Below are positions 11,066 through 21,700 of a stretch of 34,790 nucleotides of DNA, piece by piece. Position numbers and translations under genes: made by a program. Location of the stretch: positions 1 through 34,790 of the forward strand of contig LRSR01000098.1 of NCBI GenBank assembly GCA_001579985.1. The letters run 5' to 3'. The stretch's first letter is position 1. Each line of letters begins with the position of its first letter. Source of the DNA: Hypsibius dujardini (Eukaryota > Tardigrada > Eutardigrada > Parachela > Hypsibiidae). Under the pieces are notes generated by a model that had not been told where the DNA came from, made no database searches, and saw only the letters and a program-made list of their open reading frames with translations.

Positions 11066-13075
11066 TATGAACGCCAGAGATGCCCAAAACCAACACGACT
11101 GAAGATGATATGAATTCTGAACTGAAGCGACAAAAAAATCCTCCAGAAAACAGATTCATTCAAACGGTTCGAACACATGCGTCAGCTTTTAATCTGCAAG
11201 GCTGCGACGTAGGCGCCACTCCTACTACGATACTCCTACACTACACAAAGGTTTTATTTGTACAGTATAATGTATAACAACATAATGTAATACAAAACGT
11301 AATATAATATATAATATAGTATGGTATATACATGAGGTCGGAAGACTGGGCTAGCTGAATATACCTTTAGTTCAGAATTCACAACTCAGATCACGATCAT
11401 CTTTAGTCGTTTTGGTTTTGGACCTTGATCCTCTCTGGCAAATCTACACCTGTCTGCCGTGGAAAAAGAAGACTACGGTATATCGTCACCGGTTTCGTGG
11501 AGTTTCTTCTGATCTCAGTCGTCACGTCCGGTTGTTCGGAGCCGGAAAAGAAGACTCATGTGGATTTAGGATATCCGAAAGCCGTCGAGAAGAACGAATT
11601 CACCCACGTCAATTACGACGGATGTTATTTCTTCACGTAGATAACCGTATATTTTAACCGGACTTTAAATTGAATGTATTCGGTTAAAGTCCCGCTCGAA
11701 AAAGTACGAGCAGTCTGTCCTATATCCAGCTCTTTCATTTAGTTTATGAGATTCTTCAAGAACTTGTTTCACTGAAAAAAATTGTGTAGATAAGGGGCAG
11801 ATAGGGTCAGTTGTGAGAATATACAAAATTAAATGTTATAGGACAGTTATTCCGCTTTGTTTTAACGGCCAGTGTTCGTTTCGGTTAATTGTGCCTGCTG
11901 ATATGCGGGTAGAAACGATGCTTCTGAAAGAACCCCTCCTCCTTCTCTCCTGTCAGGAAGGAACGAGCTGTAAGGCTGCAAGATTTATTGGAGAATACTG
12001 GCCATGGGTACCAGTTGTGGAGGACACAGCTATCGTAACCAGATCATACCTTTAGATTCGTCCAATAATGCGACTGCCACTTCCGGCTGCAAAACACACA
12101 AACAGATGACCAGCTGCTGGTGAAATTCATCGGTCTAGCTTCAGTTTTATTTCGCCCAAATGCCGCAATATCCGCAGCCTCAGAACTGCTTCTCACAACC
12201 ACTTCGGGTCCAAGATTCTGTAGCGGCAGCACACGGAGGACTGCCGATAAAGCCGGATGGCCATAAGGGAGTAAAAGCTCGGAAGAGCATTATTTAACAG
12301 GACGCCCGCGAATAAGTCGAGAAAGTTATCATTCTGAGCATTTTGTCCGTCTTCCAGATACGCCCTTGGGGATCACTGCCATGCACAATCTGCGTGGGAT
12401 GGAACGTGAGCAAACGCCGATTGGAACTTTCCTGGTTTCAAGTCTCCGAGTGGGCCGTCACGAGATAGTCCGGCGACAATCAGGGCAGACGGGTGAAGAT
12501 CGATCCATCCCTGGCACCATTTCTGCGTTTGGCAAGCGAGGTGTATCTACACGCCATAGAATTTTCCGACGTGCATGGACGTGCATTTCTGTGAAAGTAC
12601 TGTCGCGCCAGCATTGAGCCAGCACAGGAGATTAATTTGCACCGTTCCGGCTAGACGGCAAAGAACCAGTTGCAGACAAGCAAACGGAATCCGATCGGGA
12701 TGTTAGGACTGGAGCAACCGTGGGCACCTTCCATCACGAGGCGATGAGTAGCAGTCGGAACTTCCTACTCAGGAGGCGCATGTAGGCCTGTGTTGGGTGA
12801 TACCCAACATGTCCCCAACACTGACCAGTAATGACAGTCAGTCTCTTTAGTCTTTACCGAGATAATCATTCCGATCTACCCCAATATTCTATTATGCACT
12901 TATTCGGTTATTTCCACACCACTAGCACGTTAAGAAATTGTGACGCACAATTCTTAAACGTGTTACTTAAATCCGATTGTGCTATCGCACGAAATTGCGC
13001 TGTCCATTCTAACCCTTCCTGACGCCACTGATTTTGAGGATCCATTTGTGTTGGATATAGTCCTCGATGTGATGC
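11066..13075. other. Intergenic region upstream of PAXBP1
   Basis: This holds the presumed PAXBP1 promoter, with no clear TATA element. A frame at 11425-11640 without an ATG encodes a hydrophobic stretch, then KTHVDLGYPKAVEKNEFTHV, and could be an isolated exon or relic. Frames at 11813-12055 and 12366-12617 have no recognisable motif. No gene model is supported. Confidence 0.4.
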
Positions 13076-13078
13076 TTA

Positions 13079-13547
13079 CAAAGGAATTCCATCACTCTCG
13101 AAGGTGAAATCTTGCACATCTGTCAAATTTTTTAGTGTGTGTCCACATTATGTGATGCTGTTTCCATCGAGAAAAAAAATAAAAACGTAATACGTGGTGG
13201 TACATAGATGGCGCTGACAATGTTACCGTATACCGCGTCAGTTGATTGCTACATTGATTGCTACATTGATTGCTACATGTGTCGGTGTTACTACTAACTG
13301 CATAGTCTGTGTCAACGACAGAAACGAACCAATAACGACTATAGCCGAATAAATTAATCAACTGACACGGCATACGGTAACATTAACAGCGCCATCTATG
13401 TACCACCACGTAGTACATTTATATTTTTAGAAAATGTTTCCACACGTTTTTTTTTCTTGATGGAAATGGCGTCACATAATGTGGACACACACTACAAAAT
13501 TAACAGATGTGAAAGATTTCACCTTCGAGAGTGGTGGAATTCCCTTG
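13079..13547. mobile_element. 469-bp MITE with about 190-bp inverted arms and TTA flanks
   Basis: The left end, CAAAGGAATTCCATCACTCT, matches the reverse complement of the right end, CAAGGGAATTCCACCACTCT. Similarity continues through GGTGAAATCTT, GTGTGTCCACATTATGTGA, TGGTGGTACATAGATGGCGC and GTCAGTTGATT, so each arm is about 190 bases. TTA flanks both ends (13076-13078 and 13548-13550), a 3-bp duplication as in PIF/Harbinger elements. The centre holds three tandem copies of a 12-mer, ATTGATTGCTAC. No transposase is encoded. Confidence 0.8.
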
Positions 13548-13914
13548 TTAGGCAAAGCTATATAAGCGGGATCGCATGACGGACAAATTACAAATTAGTG
13601 GAATTTCATGTTCATGTTCATGTTCACACTTCTTAACTCAAAAGTGTATTGAAATAAACCTGTACAATACTACTATTGAATCGAATATGGAATACTGCTG
13701 TATTTGCTACAAACAAATGAAAATCAAGGTCGGAGTCACTCAGTGTATGGGCATTGCACAAAGCCGGCCGATCACCAAAGTTCACAAGGGATTTTTAAAT
13801 ATCACGCCCACACATTGCTGCCTCGCATTTTCAAATAACTATTATTCCGCTAATGTCTTTCGGTCCCCAACTAAATTTGCAGTTACAGTTAACCTAAAAA
13901 AATAACTTGAAAGA

Positions 13915-14182
13915 ACCCAAATTTCTACAAATTCGTAATGTTTTTGTGAGATGAAATGTCAAATATTTTCGAAATATTTTCGAACTTTCTAAATTTCTTT
14001 AGAGCTCTGGAGATCATACCCTCAAACCCCCACAAATTGAAAATTATCAAAGATAAAAATGCCGAATTTTGGGTTCAATCTTGAAAAAATAACATTTTAC
14101 CCCTTTGCCCACCCCCTGGCCCTACCATGCGGGGTCTTGGTTCCGACATGTAAGGCCCTAAACGAGCCTCTGGTTCCATGGT
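13915..14182. mobile_element. Foldback-family repeat, copy B (one arm)
   Basis: The family signature ACCCCTTTGCCCACCCCCTG at about 14099 is followed by CCCTACCATGCGGGG and CTAAACGAGCCTCTGG, in the same order as the right arm of the element near 860-1365. The inner-arm CCCCCACAAATTGAAAAT segment lies upstream. The partner arm was not found, so this is a partial copy. Confidence 0.6.
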
Positions 14183-14788
14183 ATGGCACATTCGAGGACC
14201 CCTGCATACTTTGCAGAACTTCATCTATCACCAGGAACCTGGCCAGAGTACATATCCCGCACTGATACTGTAGATTCCATTGCACATTGTCTAACGCACC
14301 GCATCGCTCGCACTTTTATAGTGATGGATAAAGTACTACACACTCTCCCTTCATTTTCCGCGTGTTTTATCTATGGAGCACACGCGCAGATACGTCACAT
14401 GCAAATACGAGATAGACGCGTGAGCGCGCGATAAGCGGCGTCATTGTTCCAGCTGAGCTGATTTGTAGCCCTTTTATTGGCCGTTTGCTCATTCTCCATG
14501 TTGTTTGCCCCTGGTCAATCTGTGTCTGTCCTGCACAGATATTGCTAGTACACACACAAGTATACCCCCGAAACCGTCACACACTGAACAGAACGTCAAT
14601 TCCAACTTCCGGTGAAAACGGCACTGTAGTTTTCACGGTCTGCCAACATAAGCACTGTCGACCTTGACGTGTATCACCATTTCTTGTGTTTGTGTTCTTG
14701 TACCGTTACGCAATAAAATCCTTGCCATACAGTCAATTACTCTGCTATTTTCCTCATATCCCAATACAACACGTGCTAAACACTGACC
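14183..14788. other. 5' flank of the MS4A-like gene
   Basis: This presumably contains the promoter and 5' UTR of the gene starting at 14789. No diagnostic core element or other gene was recognised. Confidence 0.35.
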
Positions 14789-17143
14789 ATGAGCTCGACG
14801 GAAAGGCTTCCGCCTAATGTTCAAGCTCATGTTCGTGGGTCAGCGACGACGTCACAGTCGTCCGCCCTCGCTGTTCCTGCCCCCGAAAGTGCCCTGAGAA
14901 AATGGTCCGCCAGTCTGCAGAAATTCGACGCCGCGAAGGATCCCTACATTCGTGACCTGAACCTGCCTGTGATCTTGGTGTCCGCAATTGTAAATATAAT
15001 TTTCGGTGGTGGCATGATCGGCCTGGAAACTGCAGGTAAGAGATCTATTAGAGTTTGCTCTAACGTATCATAGCTTTTTTCTCTAATTACTGGCATTTTA
15101 TTTCGTTCCATTAACGTAAGTAGTTCCTTTCAGAACACATATGTCTCCGTTAGGGTCAAAACCGCCGCAATTTACTCCACTATCGTTTTACCAGCCTTTC
15201 GATTACTTAGTGCAGACTTGAAATTTGTTTTCTTGTATATATATGTAAACTTGGTGTTTTAGTAGTGCGGGTGCTCAGAGAAACTGGTGGCCAAGAAAGG
15301 GTAGCTTTAGCTTTCGAAATTTACGTAAATGTAGAATGGTGTCGAAACAAGTGAGTTTGTGCTTAAGACGGGCTCTTCGGTGAAAGAGAAGTCTTGTAAG
15401 AGGGCAAAAACTTGTTTAGATTTAATTTTGAGTGAAAAAAACCCCTCCTGGACAGTGTTAGACGGCTTTCAGCTTTAACGGAACTCTTGTCAGATGGATA
15501 AAAGCATAAAACTGATGCACTAGTTGTTGAAAATCCGTGTCTCGCCTATTGGCTATTTACCGCCACCGTATCCCATCAATTCCTATAATTCTAAAATTTT
15601 CCTATTCCTATATTACCCAAAATTGTTTTCCCATGATCCATTCCCGTACTACAACCGATTTTTTAAATCTATAATTCCTAGCAAAGCAATTGTGCATGCG
15701 ATGATTGATTGATTGATTGACGGATTAAATCAGTCGGTACGCTTTATAATTTTGATTGATTGATTTGGTTAAAAACAGGGGTTATCAATCGATCGATCGT
15801 GGATTAGATTTCAAATCACCCGCTAATATATCGAAAAGGTCAAATCAAACGATCAATTGGGCTCACTAACTTCAAAAGCCCTTGAAACTTCGGCTCATTT
15901 TCATCCCATTTCCGGTCGATCCCATACTCATAAACCCGCAAAAATGATGGGATTATGGGAAATTGTGGGGCGCATGGGGAATCTAAAGAAAATACGGGGC
16001 AATTCTAGTGTGTATGGCCACTTCTTGCCGTCCTCTGCTCTTTGCACACGACTCTAAAACATAGAGATAAATCATAAACATAGGTTGAGACATAGAGTTA
16101 GGCCGGGTGGTTAACCTCCGTTCGTTGCCCGTGTGTGCATGTATACTCACACAGAGTTCCTTAATCTCTAAACCTCAAACCCAAAAGAGAGGTGTGTCAT
16201 AGCATTACATGTTGCCCCTAACTTGTGATCCGAGCGTTGATCCAATTTTATCATTTTGATAAACTCGGCCACTGCACTTTTATATATGGTTTGTCGTACC
16301 CAAAAATGCCCCATACTATCAACCTCGAAGAACAAAAGATTAAATTAAATTGCACTGTTCAATGTACGTACTTTACTATAAGCTCGGCATAATGAGGGCA
16401 CGGCTGTATGGAAGGCGATGAGTCAGCCTTGACACATTCTCTGCCATATGTCGAACATTCAAACCCGTGATTGTTAACCTAACAATCCCCCATGTTTGTT
16501 TATTTTCCCCACAGCCATGATTATCGCGAAGGTCAACAAAAACGACGGAATGTTTGCGGAAACCGCGCCCGGTACGTGGCTCGGCGCCTTCTTCATCACC
16601 GTGGCTACGATGGGACTGATCATCCGCAACCGGACCACGGGGAAAAAGTCCGTCCCACGGTCTCTCCTGATCGGCTATGTGATCGCGCAGATTGTCGTCT
16701 GCCTTATCAGCGTCACCATGATCATATACATTGCGGACGTGCTGATTGAAGACCGAGTGACCTACCGCCTCTGCTTCGGCTCGTCCTGCCTCTTCGACCT
16801 GCGCATCCTCTCGCAACAGACGCAAAAGTCCGCCAACGCCGTCGGCGAGGTCTGCAAGTTCTGCAGCGACGCCAACGTGCATGATGTGTTGATAGTGATG
16901 CTGTTTATCATGATTTTTTCGCACTTTCTGATTTGGGTCTTTGCCTTCGCGATTATAAAGGTGACGGTGCGGTGGGAGGAGCTGTATACGTATTGGTTTT
17001 TGCGGAAGGTTAAGCGCGGTGTGCGGCGGATGTGTCCGCAGAAGCGGGTGGCAGACGTGCGGGATGTGCCCTCGGTGTCTTTTACTGTTACTGCACCACC
17101 TCCGATTGTCTTCGGCGCACAGAATGAAACTCAAAAATATTAA
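14789..17143 (+). CDS. Four-pass membrane protein, MS4A/CD20-like, 2 exons
   Basis: Exons 14789-15035 and 16515-17143 join in phase 1 (G|CC, Ala) across a GTAAG...CCCCACAG intron of 1479 bases, giving 291 residues. Four hydrophobic segments lie near residues 58-79, 100-118, 132-158 and 204-231. The N-terminus is long, polar and Ser/Ala-rich. A short basic loop (RNRTTGKKS) separates helices 2 and 3, and the helix 3-4 loop has four cysteines (about 169, 174, 196, 199), suggesting an extracellular disulfide-bonded loop. The C-terminus is basic. The topology and the Gly-rich first helix followed by a Trp-Leu-Gly start to helix 2 resemble the MS4A family. There is no CCG motif of true tetraspanins. 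A related gene lies at the right edge of the window. Ligand and role are unknown. AATAAA at 17552 could serve for polyadenylation. Confidence 0.8.
15036..16514 (+). other. Intron of the MS4A-like gene with GATT repeat
   Basis: GTAAGAG...TTTTCCCCACAG intron of 1479 bases. It contains a (GATT)n microsatellite in two blocks around 15702-15720 and 15754-15764, then an ATCGATCGATCG palindrome near 15787. Nothing else was recognised. Confidence 0.7.
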
Positions 17144-18269
17144 ATGTCGTTCGGAACAGTGAATAATAATCCAAGAATGAATTACGTCAAGATACAGACA
17201 CACAAGCAGAAGTACAGACACAGAAACAAGCAAAGGCACAGGCGCGGGCGCAGGCGCAGGCAGACACAAACACAGACACAGACACAGACACAGACACAGA
17301 CACAGACACAGACACAGACACAGACCGCACCGAAAAACACTTTCATAGATATAGACAATCAATTGAAAACAGAAACATGCACCTATCGCGTTTAACAGCT
17401 CTCTTGGCAAACGGTATATATAAGTCGATAAGATACGAAGTGTGTTTAATTCGCGTTCGGGAATTTGTTCCGATAGTAATTCCGACATTATAAGGAACTC
17501 TGCTCGGTCGCTCAAAGAAAGTTGTACAATTCATGCTAGCATATTGTTCTAAATAAATTTGATACTAACCACAGTTAAAATACCACTCTGCCGGTACATG
17601 AATATAGCTGGGCAATTGACTTGCCTTGCCGAAGCCAGAAACAGTATTATTTTATGCCCATGCAATTTCCCACATATTCAATAGTTTAGACCAAAATTAG
17701 TTCAGAACATACGTTAACGCTAAAATTTTGCGTGCCCTTGGTGCTTGTTTTACAGTTCCCTCTCAGCCAGTCATGGGCCGCGTTATGCAGTGACCATACA
17801 TGTAGTGTTTAACTTTTGTCTCTAGTGCGCCTCAATTACTGTCCAGACGCCGACCCCTGGCGCTGACGTAAGTGCGAATGACTTGGAACTCCTCAAGCAT
17901 GTGATCCTATTTGCCGGGACTTAGGTTCAACCTTGAATGCATGCGTGCCGGTTCTTATAACAGTCCCTTGGATTATGGGAAATCGAATAACACTCAGAAA
18001 GGAAGCTCTGTTCACATAATCGAATTAGTCCGCACTCCAAACGTTCGGAACTGTTCTGGCGGAAAAGACCTCGCCCATTCCTAGAAAAACCCTTCTGTAG
18101 GAGGAAAGATCGTACAATAAGAGGATGTAAAGATAATTATAAGGGAACACAATAACCAACATTCAGATATTTTGAGCGTTTCCATTTCAGCCCGAGCGAA
18201 CTGTGTGCAATAAAACTTTTTCAGCTTAGAGTTAGCATTTGCATTTCATTTCTGACTGACAACTAAACC
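17144..18269. other. Intergenic between MS4A-like and receptor genes
   Basis: The 3' region of the MS4A-like gene includes the CACAGA repeat at 17200-17323 and AATAAA at 17552. The remaining about 700 bases carry the presumed receptor promoter and 5' UTR. No further gene seen. Confidence 0.5.
17200..17323. repeat. CACAGA hexanucleotide microsatellite
   Basis: A near-perfect (ACAGAC)n tract at about 17262-17322, preceded by imperfect units. It begins about 60 bases after the stop codon at 17143 and so probably lies in the 3' UTR. Confidence 0.85.
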
Positions 18270-18684
18270 ATGATTGGTGTCCGATTGTTATGCGCCGTAT
18301 TATTCCTTTGCGCACTTCTCATGAATTCATCACAGTCCTTACTGATGCCTCTCCAGTTCATAACCATCACACTAGGACAAAACACCACCGCGTTCAATCC
18401 GCTATCCGTAGACCCAATCTACGACTTTGCCTTCGAAAAACTCGTGCCGCAGTATCCCAAACTGTTTGAGAATTATTCAGTAATTATGCGTCCATCATTC
18501 GTATCCTCGTGTACCGACGACGGCCGCGAACAGGTGTTGAACACTCTCGCTGATTTATATCAAGAACGAAGTTTCATCATGGGCCAAACTATTATCTTTG
18601 CGCCTCGTAAGTCATCGCATCTTCCCATCCAGACAATATGTTAATACGATCAGTTTCTTTCTATCTGTATGTCTGTATGTCTGC

Positions 18685-18747
<63 letters not shown>

Positions 18748-21700
18748 GTGCCTGTCTGCCTGCCTGTCTGCTTGCCTGCCTGTCCGTCTGTCTGCCTGTT
18801 TATCTGCCTGCTTGTCTGTCTGTCTGTCTGCTTGTTTGTTTGTTTGTGGGTGTGTGTACCAGTGGATATCTGTCTGGATGTCTGTTTGACCTGGATTTGT
18901 AAAACTTCTAAATACGATTTTCATTGCTGGATTAGTCAGCTGTCCAAAAACGTTCTTTCCAGTAGCAGACATGGCTAGAGGTAAACCGATCACAATTATT
19001 GTTTATCGAATTTTGAGGCACGAACTTTTTACGTTTTTTAATTATCAGAGATGGACGTGCTTGTGGCTACGAGGTACAAATTGTTTTATGACCTTTGCCA
19101 TACGTAACCTATCAAGGGGTTATTTCAATAAATATTTAGTGCGGCAGCTGATACTGCCTATGCTGACAAGACACGGTTCCCCACCGTGCTAAGCTTCAGC
19201 TACGGCGATATGACCGTTTACGGCATGACGATTCTCCATTTGCTCCGACACTTCAAATGGCGGACCCTTGCCATCATTGTCGACAAACTCAGTGGCAATG
19301 ATTACGCCACAAAGAATCTGGAAATGTGCCGCGGCACGCAAAGTGTCATGCAGAAGGCTATCTATGAGGTGAACGCGTTGGAGTTCACAATGGATTCGAC
19401 TACCGCATCGTGGGAGCGTACCCTGCATAACGCAAGTCTTCACTCGCGAAGTACGCATGAATCTATTTTCTAACAAACCATATAAAATACATAAGAGCAA
19501 ATAAGAGTTGTTTTTCTTTTTGATCGATATCACGGTATGTGTCAATCGAATTCTTTACTCGCTTCGCTGCTATATATTTGGGATCCAAACATTGGAAAAA
19601 CATCGCTTCAAGCAGTTATGTGTTCGGTTTCCAAAACTCCTGTGCCATAATGCGTGGTCCCATCAAGGTTATATAGGATTACTCAAATTAATAAATCATA
19701 TGGGATTGCTCATGTTAATTAATTAAAAGATATATCAAACATCTGCAGTCAATTTTCAAGAAAGTTTTAATTTTTTAAAATTTCCATTTGATAACTGTTC
19801 AACATTTTTTAAGTAGCGCAGTGCATCAGTGATCAGTGCTTCAGTGCATAAATGTACGGAATTATAAGTGTCACAGTCGCATTGTCCAAATTTGTTATCC
19901 AAATGTCGTATCGTCATTTCGTCCAAACTATTTGTCAAGCTCCAATTTTTAAGGATGACTTAGTAACATGTGCACTTAATCCCAGCCATTTCTTGGAATT
20001 ATCATCTGGAGACAGTGCCCCTACACACTTCGTTTCCGTTGAGCGTATCATGTTTCCTGTGACGTGCTTCGAATGCAAATATAGCCGTTCTTGTTGCTTA
20101 TTTTACAGTAATGCTCTGCTGCACCCTAACGAGGCCTCTTCGTGATTTACTGGTACTGAAATTATATTTCGCACTGTCACAGATGTCAAAAGAGAGGCCA
20201 TCCCAATTAATTTTGTCAGGCCACAGCTGCGGATCTCCGGATGGATGGTGGTGATTATGTGAGCACCTAATCTTACACACGTACTTGCAGTTATCGTGTC
20301 ATTTACTTTTGTTAGTTTAATATTGCGACTGTACCATACTCCTGACCTTTCAACTGCAATTCAGGTGTTTCTCAGTTTGTACATTCTGCAAGTGCCGTAC
20401 CAGCCGCCGCTGCGATGGCAAAACGCGGACGATCTGGACAAGGTTGGAGCTAACTGAAGTACTGTACAATATAGCACATGAGGATTGCCAAACAGGCAGA
20501 CACGCAGACAGACAGACAAAACGAGACAGAAAGGCCAGACAGATAGACTGTCAGACAGGCAGGCAGACAGGCAGACAGGCAGACAGGCAGACAAACAGAC
20601 AAGAAGGTATTTGAAGGACAGTGCTGACAGATCGACAAAACAGACTGACAGATATTTTGTCCTCCTGTCTAACTGAAATACAATATAGCACATGAGGATC
20701 GCAAGAGCTGCAATTAAGCAAACTAACAATGTTTGTCAACAACGACTTTTAGTTTAGCTTAAAATTTAGTTGAAATCAGTTGACGACTTTAATTTCCAGT
20801 CATTAAAGACAAAAACTTAACAAAGACCGTTACTTTATTAATTTATACTATTTTTTTCATTTTGTGTGAAGCTAAAAATTCTGAAACTGAAATATTAGTC
20901 ACTGAAACTTTTAATTTATTTTTGGTTTAGTTTGGTAGTTTTGTTTAAAGTCTTTTGCTGTTGCCTTCACTGTATGAATATTGCAAGCCAGAAGCATAAA
21001 AAGCGGGATCCGGCCTTTAGAAATGAGACTGACCTTCTATACTGCGTCTTCAGAAAGTGAAGCGAATATTGTCCAGCCTGTTCGTCATTCGTTCGCCGCC
21101 GGTCGACTGGATAAAAATGCGCAAATTGACGTTATTTGCGAACACAGGTTCCAGTAGCACCAGAGCTAGCAGTAAGTTAGCCTTTTGTTTATTAAAGTCG
21201 GTTCTAAGAAAAGCCGAACAACCGTTTCACCGAAAAAGTATGATGACTTGGATTTTGCAGTACAACGAAATCTTCGTAGTCGGTACGGAAATGGTCGAAG
21301 TCATCGCAAAGGTATGAGTGTATTATCAGCTTGTATGCGATTCAGCTGCTCGCGTTTAAGCAATGACAGTTCTTTTGTTCATTTTACTCGCTATTGATGC
21401 GCATCAAAACTATATTGAATGTTATACTTTAAAGGTCATGGAATCACATCGCTTGAGTCGCACGAAACACGACCGCATGACCGGGACAGATCTTGCAAAG
21501 ATGTTCTACAACCGGACTTTCTACGTTTCACTAACCAACACGACAGTTTCGATGGACCACCGAGGAAACCGTTGGGCCTATCCGGAAGTGCAGCAGTTTC
21601 ATGATAGCTTCCAGGATTTCCGAGTATGCTTACATCCATCAGAATTTGGGATAGGAAAACAAAAACATTAGAGAATTATTCCTTAGTCCTTAGCAGATTC

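Noticed and set aside
12290-12420. SYHSEHF reading resembling a THAP zinc-finger motif
   Set aside because: No surrounding C2CH residues or open frame of the right length; the match is too short to claim a THAP or P-element relic.
16376-17515. 379-codon minus-strand open frame
   Set aside because: It lies antisense to exon 2 of the MS4A-like gene and its CACAGA 3' repeat, and has no domain or splice logic. The plus-strand frame has four membrane helices and a matched exon 1.
18598-18978. Cys/Leu/Val-rich open frames on both strands
   Set aside because: They are translations of the TCTG microsatellite in receptor intron 1.
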